Shown here: positions 6,415-15,812 of the stretch, one piece after another
Position numbering within the stretch: position 1 is the stretch's first letter
Layout of the letters: each line of letters opens with the position of its first letter
NCBI GenBank assembly: GCA_964552765.1
Contig: CAZKIA010000005.1
Span: 1-47,258 of the forward strand
Length of the DNA: 47,258 nucleotides
From: JAPUDQ01 sp964552765
Lineage (GTDB): Bacteria > Patescibacteriota > Saccharimonadia > Saccharimonadales > Saccharimonadaceae
Direction: 5' to 3'
Translations under genes and position numbers: made by a program
Notes under the pieces: model-generated
What the model saw: only the letters and a program-made list of their open reading frames with translations
The model's database searches: none
Told to the model about the DNA's origin: nothing

Positions 6415-9225
6415 ATGTCTGAGGTAATAAAAGTTACTGGTGCTCGCGAGCACAATCTCAAAAATATCTCTGTTGAAATACCACGCGATAAACTTGTGGT
6501 TATTACGGGGTTGTCGGGTTCTGGCAAATCAAGTTTGGCTTTTGATACCATCTACGCCGAAGGTCAACGACGCTATGTGGAAAGCCTCAGCAGCTATGCC
6601 AGGCAATTCCTGGGCCTTATGGAAAAGCCAGATGTTGATCAGATTGATGGGCTGAGTCCGGCAATATCGATTGACCAAAAGTCTACTAGTCGTAATCCGC
6701 GCTCAACTGTTGCCACGGTGACAGAGATTTATGATTATTTGCGCTTGCTTTACGCCCGCATCGGCGTGCCGCATTGTCCGACTTGTGGCAAACCTGTCAG
6801 CAAACAAACTCCGCAAACGATTGTTGATGCTGTTCGTGAACTTGGCGATGGTAAACGCTTGATGCTCCTTGCGCCGATAGTTCAGGATAAAAAAGGTGAG
6901 TTTGCGCACGTGTCTGAGCAGTATGGCCGTATGGGCTATGCGCGTGCACGTGTCGATGGGGTTATCTATGCACTGGATGAATTCCCCGAGCTTGATAAAA
7001 AGTTCAAGCACACTATTGAGATAATTGTTGACCGTGTGGTCAATGATGAGGAGTCAACGGGGCGGATTGCCCAGTCAGTTGAGCAAGCGCTCGAACTCGC
7101 CAGTGGCATGGTTATCGCGCTTGATGCTGATACCAATGCCGAGCATATGTTTTCGCAACGGTTTGCTTGCATTGACCATCCTGATATTGCGATTCCGGAG
7201 CTCGAGCCGCGTTTATTTAGTTTTAATAATCCTATGGGAGCATGTCCGACATGCACCGGTCTTGGTAATCGGCTTGAAGTAGATCCTGAGCTTGTCTTCA
7301 ACCCCAATCTAACCATTGCTGAAGGAGCTTTGCGACCATTTAATCGCGTCAATAGTGATGCCTGGTATATGAAAAAGCTCGCTGCTGTCGGTGAGGCCCA
7401 TGGATTTTCGATACATGATCGCGTCAAGGATTTATCAGCCGAAGCTGTCGAGAAGATTCTCTATGGTACGGGCACGCAGAAGTATAATGTGCGGCTTAGT
7501 ATGGGGCGACATTTCGATACAACGTACGAGGGGGTGATCCCAAACCTCGAGCGTCGCCACAAGGAAACCGATAGTGATTTTATGCGGCGCGACATCGAGC
7601 GATTTATGCGTGAGCGTGAATGCTATACATGTAAAGGTGCTCGTCTGAAGCCCGAAGTCTTGGCGGTGACAGTACATTCACTCTCAATTGTAGATGTGAT
7701 TAGCCTTAGTGTTGATGCAGCACTGGCGATGTTTCGAGATGACTTAAAGCTTACCGAAAATGAATCGATTATTGCTAAGCAAATTTTGCGTGAGATCAAT
7801 GCTCGCCTAGGCTTTATGCATGATGTCGGGCTAAGTTACCTCGAACTTGGCCGTGCAGCCAATACGCTGAGTGGTGGTGAAGCACAGCGTATCCGACTGG
7901 CAACACAAATCGGCTCCGGGCTGCAGGGTGTGCTTTATGTACTCGACGAGCCATCGATTGGCTTGCATCAGCGCGACAACGACAAACTCATCGCGACACT
8001 ACAGCATCTTCGCGATCTTGGTAATACGGTGCTCGTCGTTGAGCATGACGAAGATACGATTCGTCAGGCAGACTACCTGCTCGATATTGGCCCAGGTGCT
8101 GGTATTCATGGCGGTGAAGTATGTGCCAGCGGCACACCAGCAGAGGTTGCAGCGAATCCGCGAAGTATCACAGGCAAGTACCTCAGCGGTGCTCTAAAAA
8201 TCGATGTTCCTAAAAAACGTCGCAAAGGTAATAGCAAAGTATTGAAAGTTATCGGGGCTCGCGAGCACAATCTCAAAAATATCGATGCTACCATACCGCT
8301 TGGGCTGATGACGGTTGTTACGGGCGTCAGTGGATCGGGTAAATCAACACTGGTAAATGACATCATATCCCGTGAATTGTCAGTCCAGCTTAACCGTGCT
8401 CAAGAAGTTGCTGGGCGACACGATGCGATCGAAGGTATCAGTAATCTCGACAAAGTTATCACGATTGACCAGTCCCCAATTGGTCGTACGCCACGGAGTA
8501 ATCCCGCAACTTACACGGGCGTCTTTACGACAATTCGTGAGCTGTTTGCCAATACGCCCGAAGCTAGCATCCGTGGTTACAAGGCCGGACGTTTTAGTTT
8601 CAACGTTCGCGGTGGACGCTGTGAAAATTGCCAGGGCGATGGCGTGATCAAAATCGAGATGCACTTCCTGCCCGATGTCTATGTGCAATGTGAAGTTTGT
8701 AAAGGTAAACGCTACAACCGCGAGGCACTTGAGATTACCTATAAAGGCCAAACGATCTCAGATATACTGGCGATGACTGTTGAACAAGCGGCAGAGTTTT
8801 TTGAAAACGTACCAACGATTAAGAAAAAGATGGATACCCTCGTCGAGGTTGGACTGGGCTATATCAAACTCGGCCAACCTGCCACAACCTTTAGTGGTGG
8901 TGAAGCCCAGCGTATTAAGCTAGCGACCGAACTATCGCGTCGGGCAACAGGTAAGACCTTGTATATTCTCGATGAGCCTACAACGGGCCTGCACGCCGCA
9001 GATGTCAAGAAGTTGCTTCACGTATTGCAGGCACTTGTCGATACGGGCAATAGTATGATTATCATCGAGCATAATCTTGATGTCATAAAATGTGCCGATC
9101 ATATCATCGATATGGGCCCCGAAGGTGGCGCCGGTGGTGGTATGATCATTGCTGAAGGTACGCCGGAAGCCATCGTCAAAACCCCTTCATCGTTTACGGG
9201 GAAATACCTGAAGCCGCTACTATAG
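6415..9225 (+). CDS. uvrA: Excinuclease ABC subunit A
   Basis: UvrA is the damage-recognition ATPase of nucleotide excision repair; its partner UvrC is encoded at 20920 in this window. The 936 residues show the two-ABC layout: Walker A GLSGSGKSS near residue 33, a zinc-binding CPTCGK pair, CPTCTG and CYTCKGA, signature LSGGEAQRIRL, Walker B VLDEPSIGL, then the second half with GVSGSGKST, CENCQGDG/CEVCKGKR zinc finger, FSGGEAQRIKL and ILDEPTTGL. Length is normal. The start is fixed by the family N-terminus (IKVTGAREHNLKNI) and a TATAAT eight bases upstream. It ends six bases before the convergent DedA gene. Confidence 0.98.
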   Translation: MSEVIKVTGAREHNLKNISVEIPRDKLVVITGLSGSGKSSLAFDTIYAEGQRRYVESLSSYARQFLGLMEKPDVDQIDGLSPAISIDQKSTSRNPRSTVATVTEIYDYLRLLYARIGVPHCPTCGKPVSKQTPQTIVDAVRELGDGKRLMLLAPIVQDKKGEFAHVSEQYGRMGYARARVDGVIYALDEFPELDKKFKHTIEIIVDRVVNDEESTGRIAQSVEQALELASGMVIALDADTNAEHMFSQRFACIDHPDIAIPELEPRLFSFNNPMGACPTCTGLGNRLEVDPELVFNPNLTIAEGALRPFNRVNSDAWYMKKLAAVGEAHGFSIHDRVKDLSAEAVEKILYGTGTQKYNVRLSMGRHFDTTYEGVIPNLERRHKETDSDFMRRDIERFMRERECYTCKGARLKPEVLAVTVHSLSIVDVISLSVDAALAMFRDDLKLTENESIIAKQILREINARLGFMHDVGLSYLELGRAANTLSGGEAQRIRLATQIGSGLQGVLYVLDEPSIGLHQRDNDKLIATLQHLRDLGNTVLVVEHDEDTIRQADYLLDIGPGAGIHGGEVCASGTPAEVAANPRSITGKYLSGALKIDVPKKRRKGNSKVLKVIGAREHNLKNIDATIPLGLMTVVTGVSGSGKSTLVNDIISRELSVQLNRAQEVAGRHDAIEGISNLDKVITIDQSPIGRTPRSNPATYTGVFTTIRELFANTPEASIRGYKAGRFSFNVRGGRCENCQGDGVIKIEMHFLPDVYVQCEVCKGKRYNREALEITYKGQTISDILAMTVEQAAEFFENVPTIKKKMDTLVEVGLGYIKLGQPATTFSGGEAQRIKLATELSRRATGKTLYILDEPTTGLHAADVKKLLHVLQALVDTGNSMIIIEHNLDVIKCADHIIDMGPEGGAGGGMIIAEGTPEAIVKTPSSFTGKYLKPLL

Positions 9226-9231
9226 AAGAGA

Positions 9232-9894
9232 TTATTTTTTGCGCTGAAAAATGATTTGGAATTCGCGCTTGGCGCCAGACCAGAAGCTTTGGCGGCGTTC
9301 TTTGGTTTTGAGGCCATGCCAGAGCATTGGTGAGATACTGAGGAAGATGATGATCAGCGCGGCATATTCCACATTGATGCCGATTTTGTGTAGTACTTCA
9401 CCTGCGTAGTAGCCGAGGTACGTGAAGCTGTATGTCCAGGTAAAGGCGCCGATGAAGTTGTAAGGCAGAAATTCGCGATATGACATTTTGCTAACCCCCG
9501 CGACGATCGGTACAAAGGTGCGAATGATTGGTACGAAGCAGGCCAGCACAATCGCGATGTGACCATGCTTTTGATAAAATTTTTCAGTTCGTTCAAGATT
9601 TTCTTTGCGAAATAGTCGACTATTCGGACGCTGGAAGAGCCTACGACCAACTTTTCTGCCAAAGAAATAGCCTGTTTGCTGCCCAAAGAGCGCGCAGAGG
9701 AAAAGCAAAAATGCAAAGAGGTGAATGCTGATGTTCCCAAAGGAGCCGATTTGTTGTTGTACTAAAAAACCAGCCGTGAAGAGCAAACTATCACCCGGTA
9801 AAAAGAAGCCAACAAGCAGTCCAGATTCTGCATAAATCACGAAGAGTACGGCCAAGACACCGAGACCCGTGATAAAGTTGAGTAGTTGTTCCAT
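9232..9894 (-). CDS. DedA/VTT-family membrane protein
   Basis: A 220-residue integral membrane protein of the DedA (SNARE-associated/VTT) family, which includes lipid scramblases and flippases for undecaprenyl phosphate and phospholipids. The family signatures are visible: GFFLPGDSLLFTAG near residues 29-42 and the amphipathic re-entrant stretch with FVPIIRTFVPIVAG followed by KMSYREF. Four or more hydrophobic segments and a basic C-terminal tail (KRKK end) are seen. TACAAT lies nine bases before the ATG on this strand, another very short leader. Which lipid it moves cannot be told from the sequence. Confidence 0.88.
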   Translation of the reverse strand: MEQLLNFITGLGVLAVLFVIYAESGLLVGFFLPGDSLLFTAGFLVQQQIGSFGNISIHLFAFLLFLCALFGQQTGYFFGRKVGRRLFQRPNSRLFRKENLERTEKFYQKHGHIAIVLACFVPIIRTFVPIVAGVSKMSYREFLPYNFIGAFTWTYSFTYLGYYAGEVLHKIGINVEYAALIIIFLSISPMLWHGLKTKERRQSFWSGAKREFQIIFQRKK

Positions 9895-10031
9895 TCGCCA
9901 TTAATTGTACCATGGCAAGACGGCTACTCGTCGCTCCAAGAGAGCGCTCCATTGAATAGTAAAGAAAAATAGTGTATAATGAAACGATAATTATTACTCC
10001 GTAAAGGTATTCTCTAGAAAGGAGAAGAGAG

Positions 10032-10778
10032 ATGGGAGACAAAATCACCCTGCAGGTCGATGAACGAGCAGTTCACGGCAAAAAAGTTAAAGAATTACGA
10101 CGAAGCGGCATTGTACCGGCCGTTGTGTATGGCCCAGGCATGGAACCGGTTGCTATTCAGGTCGATCAAGTTGTGATGGGCAAGGTTTATACGGCAGCTG
10201 GTAAGCATACGCCGATTCATATAACGATCGACGGCAAGAAAAAGATCGCTATGATCAAAGATGTCGAGGTTGATAATGTCAAGCGACGTATCAACCACGT
10301 GTCGTTTCACGCCGTGCGCCAAAACAAACCGATTGAAGCTGAAGTGCCGGTTCGTCTCATGGGCGAAGGTGAGTCTGAAGCTGAGAAGTCTGGCCTGATT
10401 GTGTTGCAAACGCTCGACACCATTCTGGTGAAAGCATTGCCACTTGAGTTGCCTGATGCTTTGGAAGTTTCAATTCTAAACCTCAAAGAAGCGGGCGAAC
10501 GTATACTTGTCAGCGATATTCCAGTGCCTGAAAATGTCGAGATTGTTGACAACGACGATGGTCGCAGTGAAGAGGACATGAGCGAAGAAGAAATTGAGGT
10601 TGCCGAAGCAAACAACATTATGAACCAAGTTGTGGCCAGTGTTTGGGAGCCAAGCGCACTTCAGGCACAAAATGAAGCATCAGCTGGTGATGCCGAGGAC
10701 GAAGCCGAGGTTCCGTCTGACAATGGCGAGGCTGCCCCAGCTGAAAATGCTGATGCAGAAGCTGCCGATAAAAAATAG
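10032..10778 (+). CDS. rplY: 50S ribosomal protein bL25 (Ctc form)
   Basis: This is the long CTC form of L25, which binds 5S rRNA in the large subunit. The 248 residues comprise the L25 N-terminal domain (about 1-92, starting KITLQVDERAVHGKKVKELRR), a beta-rich Ctc domain (about 95-190), and a very acidic Ala/Glu/Asp tail (about 200-246). A clear Shine-Dalgarno AAAGGAG lies upstream and TATAAT at about 9974-9979 would give a leader of some 50 bases, unlike its leaderless neighbours. The gene is closed by a bidirectional terminator shared with the ABC transporter. Confidence 0.93.
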   Translation: MGDKITLQVDERAVHGKKVKELRRSGIVPAVVYGPGMEPVAIQVDQVVMGKVYTAAGKHTPIHITIDGKKKIAMIKDVEVDNVKRRINHVSFHAVRQNKPIEAEVPVRLMGEGESEAEKSGLIVLQTLDTILVKALPLELPDALEVSILNLKEAGERILVSDIPVPENVEIVDNDDGRSEEDMSEEEIEVAEANNIMNQVVASVWEPSALQAQNEASAGDAEDEAEVPSDNGEAAPAENADAEAADKK

Positions 10779-10794
10779 TTGATTCTCGCTATAT

Positions 10795-10826
10795 AAAAAT
10801 ATGCCGCGCTCAGGCGGCATATTTTT
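10795..10826. terminator. Bidirectional terminator between rplY and the ABC transporter
   Basis: Core stem ATGCCGC/GCGGCAT (10801-10807 and 10814-10820) is extended by A-T pairs on both sides, giving an A-run and a T-run so that it can work in both directions. Its right end overlaps the stop codon of the minus-strand ABC gene. Confidence 0.9.
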
Positions 10827-12561
10827 ATTCTTCGATAAAGCCGCCGCTTTGGTGGCTCCAAAGTTTTGCATAGACACCCCCATGCTTGATGAGCTCGGTA
10901 TGAGTACCATCTTCGATGATCTGGCCGCGATCAAGTACGATGATACGGTCAAGTTTGGCGATGGTAGAAAGCCGATGTGCAATAACGATACTGGTACGAC
11001 CTTTCATAAGATCAGTTAATGAGTCTTGGATAAGTTTTTCGCTCTCGCTATCAAGTGCACTCGTGGCTTCGTCGAGGATAAGAATCGGTGCATCTTTCAG
11101 GATTGCTCGGGCGATCGCAATACGTTGGCGTTGTCCACCACTTAACTTGACGCCTCGTTCGCCAACAACAGTATCAAGCCTCTGTGGCATAGTCTTTATA
11201 AAATCCCACGCGTTAGCTTGCTTTGCGGCTTTGATAATTTGTTGCTCGCTGGCTGCGGGGTTGCCGTAGGCAATATTTTCACGCAGGTTGCGATGAAAGA
11301 GCATAGGCTCTTGTGGAACGTAGGCTATATATTCACGTAGTTGCGACTGAGGCATATCGTCAATCGCTATGCCGCCAATCTCGATCGACCCTGATGTTAC
11401 GTCATGAAAGCGTAGCAGTAGTTGGACGATGGTTGATTTACCGGCGCCCGATGTACCGACAAGACCGACCTTTTGACCAGCAGGAATTGCTAATGATATA
11501 CCATCGATGACATTTTCATTACCATCGGTGTATTGGTAGTGGATATTTTTTAGTGTGATGGTGGGTGATGATATGGTGTGCTTTTTTGCGGTTGTGTCAG
11601 CAACGAGGTTGGGTGTCAGAAGCATCTCGGTCATCGGCTGAGCTTCGAGAAATGCTTGATCGTAACCATTGATAATATCGCTGAGTGCGAACAACTGCGA
11701 ACCGATGCGTTGCATATAGGCGAGCACAAATATTGCCGTTGCTATCGACATGACCTGTTGTTGGACAAGCGAAGCTGAAATAACAATAGCAATGATTTGC
11801 ACGGCAACCATCAGTAGCACACGCAGTGATCCTTCGGCCATCACAAAACCAATATCTTTTTGGAATACCGTGGTAAAACGACTTGTTAGTTTATGCAGCT
11901 CTGATATTTCTCGTTGCTCACCGGCATAGCTTCGTACAACGAGGTTGTTCGTGAGTGTATCTGCGACTTCTCCATGTATCGATGCGACAAGTGATTTGCG
12001 CTCATGACGCAACGGTGCGCGGTATTTTGCGCTCCACCGAATCTGCAATACTAGCGCTATGATAAGTAATGCCACAATGCCCGATAGCAGTGGTGACTCT
12101 ATGAATAAAATCACAAGACCAGTTCCAACTGTCAGTATGAATCCGAGCGTGCGGATGATAAAGAGGTCTTGTATTGTTACGTAGCTTCGTACAAAGTCGA
12201 TGTATTTGCTCGTCATGGCACCGATTTTTTGATTAACGAAAAATGAGTGATCTTTTACCATCAGCGATGCAAACGTCGATTCGCGAAGTTCGCGTAGCAT
12301 GTGAGATTCATGAATGACCATAGCACGAAAACCAGTGAAGTTTAGTATGACGCCAATTGCTCCAGTGATCGCCGCCATAATGAGGATAGAATGAATGCTT
12401 GCAGTGCTATGAGCAAGTTGTCCGATCGCTTGACTCAAAAAGTAGGGCAGCACGCTATCGATGACTGTAGCGCCAAGCGGTATGCATATGAGCATGGTAA
12501 AAAATGTACCTTTATGTCGACTGACGTGTTGCCAGTAGATCCGTAGTGTTTGTCGGTTCAA
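10825..12561 (-). CDS. ABC exporter, fused permease and ATPase
   Basis: A 578-residue half-transporter of the MsbA/MdlB type. The N-terminal ~310 residues carry six hydrophobic segments; the C-terminal ATPase shows Walker A GTSGAGKST, Q-loop, signature LSGGQRQRIAIARA, Walker B ILILDEATSALD and the H-loop in IAHRLSTI. It probably works as a homodimer exporting a lipid, peptide or drug; the substrate cannot be told. The start is TTG: AGGAGG sits four bases upstream on the minus strand and no ATG fits. The stop overlaps the terminator shared with rplY. Confidence 0.9.
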   Translation of the reverse strand: MNRQTLRIYWQHVSRHKGTFFTMLICIPLGATVIDSVLPYFLSQAIGQLAHSTASIHSILIMAAITGAIGVILNFTGFRAMVIHESHMLRELRESTFASLMVKDHSFFVNQKIGAMTSKYIDFVRSYVTIQDLFIIRTLGFILTVGTGLVILFIESPLLSGIVALLIIALVLQIRWSAKYRAPLRHERKSLVASIHGEVADTLTNNLVVRSYAGEQREISELHKLTSRFTTVFQKDIGFVMAEGSLRVLLMVAVQIIAIVISASLVQQQVMSIATAIFVLAYMQRIGSQLFALSDIINGYDQAFLEAQPMTEMLLTPNLVADTTAKKHTISSPTITLKNIHYQYTDGNENVIDGISLAIPAGQKVGLVGTSGAGKSTIVQLLLRFHDVTSGSIEIGGIAIDDMPQSQLREYIAYVPQEPMLFHRNLRENIAYGNPAASEQQIIKAAKQANAWDFIKTMPQRLDTVVGERGVKLSGGQRQRIAIARAILKDAPILILDEATSALDSESEKLIQDSLTDLMKGRTSIVIAHRLSTIAKLDRIIVLDRGQIIEDGTHTELIKHGGVYAKLWSHQSGGFIEE

Positions 12562-12714
12562 AAATCCTCCTGTTTCTTGTTGGGCTGATAGCTATATGAT
12601 TTATAGAGGAACCACTAAAGGGTTCATAGGTGACATACAGTATAATAGACGCATGAATCGATTGCAATAGAACTTAAGTCTTAATTTTGTATTGATCAAG
12701 GAGTATACACCCAA

Positions 12715-13071
12715 ATGGCAATGAGAACTATACACAAAATCAGTGTGGCGAAGGTGTACCCTTACTACGTGGCAAAGGCCGAGAAAAAAGGCCGCACTAA
12801 GCAGGAGCTTGATGAGATAATATTTTGGCTGACAGGTCATGATGAAAAAAGTTTTGCAAAAGTGTTGGCAGATGAGCTAGATTTTGAGACGTTTTTTGAC
12901 ACTGCGCCACGTATGAATCCAAATCGTTCACGTATCACAGGTGTGGTATGTGGCGTACGAGTCGAAGACATCGAAGATCGCATTACCCGTGAAGGGCGTT
13001 ACCTGGATAAACTTGTTGATGAACTCGCAAAGGGTAAATCGATGGAGAAGATTCTCAGAAACTCCACCTAG
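12715..13071 (+). CDS. DUF2200 family protein
   Basis: The 118-residue soluble protein matches the DUF2200 pattern as I know it: a start around VAKVYPYYVAKAEKKGRTKQEL, FWLTGH, and the segment PRMNPNRSRITGVVCGVRVE, ending in a helix with LVDELAKGKSMEKIL. The function of the family is unknown. AAGGAG lies about 11 bases before the ATG; a second ATG two codons later is an equally possible start. It precedes trhO by 44 bases. Confidence 0.85.
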   Translation: MAMRTIHKISVAKVYPYYVAKAEKKGRTKQELDEIIFWLTGHDEKSFAKVLADELDFETFFDTAPRMNPNRSRITGVVCGVRVEDIEDRITREGRYLDKLVDELAKGKSMEKILRNST

Positions 13072-13115
13072 GATTTTTACAGAGACGTATATATGCGCTA
13101 TAATTAACCTCTGTT

Positions 13116-14030
13116 ATGGCACAAAAAATTCTTCTCTACTACAAATTTACTCCTATCGCTGATCCAGAAGCGGTGAAGTTATGGCAAAAGATATTGTGTG
13201 ATAGCTTGAATTTGCGTGGACGCATACTGGTGAGCCGACATGGACTTAACGGTACAGTTGGCGGTGAGATTGATGATCTAAAAACCTACGTAAAAGCCAC
13301 AAAACAATATACTGGCTTTAAAGATATTGTTTGGAAATGGAGTGACGGCAGCCGCGAAGACTTTCCACGTATGAGTGTAAAGGCGCGGCGCGAGCTAGTA
13401 GGTTTTAAAAATAGTGATGATGAATTTGATGTTGATGAGCATGGTGTTGTGGGTGGTGGTCAACATCTCAAGCCCGAGCAGGTCAACGAATTAGTGGAAA
13501 AATATGGCGACGATGTGGTGTTCTTTGACGGCCGCAATGCACATGAAGCAAAAATCGGTCGGTTCAAAAATGCCGTGATACCAAATACTAACACCAGCCG
13601 CGACTTCATCGCCGAGCTCGAAAGCGACAAATACGATGATATCAAAAACAAAAAAGTAATTAGCTATTGTACTGGCGGCATTCGTTGTGAGGTGATATCT
13701 GCCATGATGAAAAAGCGCGGCTTCAAAGAAGTCTATCAAATCGACGGTGGCATTGTGAAATACGGTGAAAAATACGGTGATGATGGATTGTGGGAGGGCT
13801 CATTACGAGTTTTTGACAAACGCATGACTGTGAACTTTAGCGATCACACCAAAACAATCGGTAAATGCACTCACTGCACAGGTAACACAAGTAATTTCGA
13901 GAACTGCGCCCACAATGAATGCAATGATTTGGTGCTCATATGTGAAGCATGTAAAACAAATCCTGAACTACTTTTCCATACAATAGAATGCAAAGAGCAA
14001 CATGATATTAAACATGGAGCTACCGTGTAA
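13116..14030 (+). CDS. trhO: tRNA uridine-34 hydroxylase, rhodanese family
   Basis: TrhO (YceA) makes 5-hydroxyuridine at the wobble position of some tRNAs using oxygen. The 304 residues hold an acylphosphatase-like N-terminus (LVSRHGLNGTVGG near 39-50), a rhodanese domain from about 120 with the catalytic Cys185 in SYCTGGIRCE, and a Cys-rich C-terminus with paired CxxC motifs (CTHC, CEAC) that should bind zinc. TATAAT at 13099-13104 stands 11 bases before the ATG. Its stop overlaps the next start (TAATG), so it is translationally coupled to the NUDIX gene. Confidence 0.93.
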   Translation: MAQKILLYYKFTPIADPEAVKLWQKILCDSLNLRGRILVSRHGLNGTVGGEIDDLKTYVKATKQYTGFKDIVWKWSDGSREDFPRMSVKARRELVGFKNSDDEFDVDEHGVVGGGQHLKPEQVNELVEKYGDDVVFFDGRNAHEAKIGRFKNAVIPNTNTSRDFIAELESDKYDDIKNKKVISYCTGGIRCEVISAMMKKRGFKEVYQIDGGIVKYGEKYGDDGLWEGSLRVFDKRMTVNFSDHTKTIGKCTHCTGNTSNFENCAHNECNDLVLICEACKTNPELLFHTIECKEQHDIKHGATV

Positions 14031-14653
14031 TGCCACATATTCACAATAAACCAGATCAGCACGATATTACCGTGAGCGCGTGGATTGTGCGAAAAGTCGG
14101 AGATAATTGGAAGTGTCTCGTACATTACCACAAGAAGATGGATGTACTCATGCAGATAGGTGGCCATATTGAACTGAATGAAACTCCTTGGCAGGCGATG
14201 AGTCATGAGCTAATCGAAGAAAGCGGTTATGAGCTAACAGATTTACATGTTCTTCAAGTAATGACAGATAGAATTTCTGGTACTGATAATATTATTCATC
14301 CTGTGCCATTCTCGGTGAATACGCATCTTGTTGGAAACGGCCATTACCATTCTGATTTGTGTTATGGATTTATTGCAGATGATATTCCGAAGAAGAATGT
14401 AGATGAGCATGAGTCGAGTGATTTGCGATGGTTGACTCTCGATGAGCTTATAGATGGAGCAAAGAGCTCAACTGTGCTGAAAGACGTCACTGCTACGTAT
14501 CAATACTTGGTAAAAAATATTGATTGTTATGTTGAGGTAAAGGCAGAATCTTTTTCTACGGAAAAACCAGCGAGCGCATCTGTAACATACAAGCGCGGAA
14601 AACCAGGCGAAAAGGCAGAGAAAGGACGAACGTATGGCAGGAAAAATCCTTAA
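14030..14653 (+). CDS. NUDIX hydrolase
   Basis: A 207-residue NUDIX protein. The NUDIX box is readable as GGHIELNETPWQAMSHELIEESGY, reported here by its parts: GGHIE, then HELIEES; the usual Arg of the REUXEE core is His, but both catalytic Glu residues are kept. A basic C-terminal tail (GKPGEKAEKGRTYGRKNP) is unusual and may bind nucleic acid. The start overlaps the trhO stop and its 3' end overlaps def by 20 bases, so the three genes form one operon. The substrate is not evident. Confidence 0.85.
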   Translation: MPHIHNKPDQHDITVSAWIVRKVGDNWKCLVHYHKKMDVLMQIGGHIELNETPWQAMSHELIEESGYELTDLHVLQVMTDRISGTDNIIHPVPFSVNTHLVGNGHYHSDLCYGFIADDIPKKNVDEHESSDLRWLTLDELIDGAKSSTVLKDVTATYQYLVKNIDCYVEVKAESFSTEKPASASVTYKRGKPGEKAEKGRTYGRKNP

Positions 14654-15185
14654 ATTTACCCGCTTTGGTAATCCAATTTTGCGGCGGGTGGCACAGCGAC
14701 TAAGTGATGAAGCTATACAATCAAGTGAAATTCAACAATTGATAACAGATATGCGGTACACGGTCGAGGAGGAAAAGACAGGCGTAGGCCTGGCTGCGCC
14801 ACAAGTTGGTATCGATAAAGCTCTGGCATTGATTGCGATCAAGCCGACGCCGCTTCGACCAAATCGTGATCGCTTTGAAAGTATCATCATCAACCCTACG
14901 TATACTGGTGTCGGTAAGCGAACAGGCATGTGGGAGGGATGTATTAGTGCGGGGCGGGGCAGCAATACACTCTTTGGCAAGGCGCTGCGCTACAAAACTA
15001 TCGAAGCCTCGTGGATCGATAGCGAGGGTAATCATCATCAGGAAATACTAAAGGGATTGATCGCGCATGTCTTTCAGCATGAAACTGATCATCTCAATGG
15101 TGTGCTGTTTGTCGATCGAGTACGCGATACGACGACATACATGATGGCCGATGAATATCGCAAGCGAGTAGCACAGAAATCATAG
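14634..15185 (+). CDS. def: Peptide deformylase
   Basis: Removes the formyl group from the initiator methionine. The 183 residues carry all three metal-site motifs: GVGLAAPQ (50-57), EGCIS (101-105, Cys103 a metal ligand) and QHETDHL (His149, Glu150, His153). EGCIS replaces the more common EGCLS. The gene overlaps the NUDIX gene by 20 bases and is followed 18 bases later by trxA, which has its own -10 box. Confidence 0.96.
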   Translation: MAGKILKFTRFGNPILRRVAQRLSDEAIQSSEIQQLITDMRYTVEEEKTGVGLAAPQVGIDKALALIAIKPTPLRPNRDRFESIIINPTYTGVGKRTGMWEGCISAGRGSNTLFGKALRYKTIEASWIDSEGNHHQEILKGLIAHVFQHETDHLNGVLFVDRVRDTTTYMMADEYRKRVAQKS

Positions 15186-15203
15186 TGGCGTATAATAATA
15201 GAT

Positions 15204-15545
15204 ATGGCCTTATATAACACAACCACATCAGCAGAATTTAAAGAAAAAGTACTAAAGAGTAAGAAAGTAGTCCTCGTGGATTTTTGGGCGGAGTGGTGCC
15301 CGCCATGCCGAGCGATGGCCCCGGCACTACATAGCATCGCGGAGTCGATGGACAAGGATGTCGATGTCGTGAAAATCAATATTGAAGATAGTGCTGACAA
15401 TACAAATTTGGCGAGAGAGTATGGCGTGCAAAGCATCCCAAACATGAATGTATTTAAGGATGGAAACGTCGTCGATCAGATAATTGGGCTAGTACCTGGT
15501 ACGAAGATCGAGTATGTTTTAACTTCGCATATCGATAAAAAATAG
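15204..15545 (+). CDS. trxA: Thioredoxin with CPPC active site
   Basis: A 113-residue single-domain thioredoxin: DFWAEWCPPCRAMAP with Cys32 and Cys35, and a cis-proline loop around QSIPNMN. The Gly-Pro pair between the cysteines of classical thioredoxins is Pro-Pro here, which is expected to shift redox potential. No signal peptide, so cytosolic. TATAAT ends seven bases before the ATG, a leaderless arrangement. The zinc-ribbon gene follows ten bases later, probably in the same transcript. Confidence 0.92.
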   Translation: MALYNTTTSAEFKEKVLKSKKVVLVDFWAEWCPPCRAMAPALHSIAESMDKDVDVVKINIEDSADNTNLAREYGVQSIPNMNVFKDGNVVDQIIGLVPGTKIEYVLTSHIDKK

Positions 15546-15555
15546 GAGGAATACA

Positions 15556-15807
15556 ATGAGTAAATCACTAGAAGGTATGTGCGAAAGTTGCATGATGCCG
15601 TTTAAAAAAGACCCGCGTGGTACTGAGCGCGAGCACGAGCGCTACTGTAGCTATTGTTACCGTGACGGTAAGTTGTGCTACGAGGGCAATGACGTACGAG
15701 AATTCAAAAAAGCAATGATTGCCGATATGGTATCACGTGGTGAGAACCCCATGAAAGCAAAATTCTTTGCCTTTATGGCTGGCTTTGCTCCTCGCTGGAG
15801 AAAATGA
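15556..15807 (+). CDS. Small zinc-ribbon protein
   Basis: An 83-residue protein with CESCMMPF near the N-terminus and YCSYCYRDGKLCY some twenty residues later, that is two Cys pairs forming a zinc ribbon of the putative zinc-ribbon type seen in small bacterial proteins. The C-terminal half is helical and basic (KAKFFAFMAGFAPRWRK). A strong AGGAGG lies eight bases before the ATG. The gene follows trxA closely. Function is unknown; a thioredoxin link is only suggested by position. Confidence 0.8.
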   Translation: MSKSLEGMCESCMMPFKKDPRGTEREHERYCSYCYRDGKLCYEGNDVREFKKAMIADMVSRGENPMKAKFFAFMAGFAPRWRK

Positions 15808-15812
15808 CGAGT

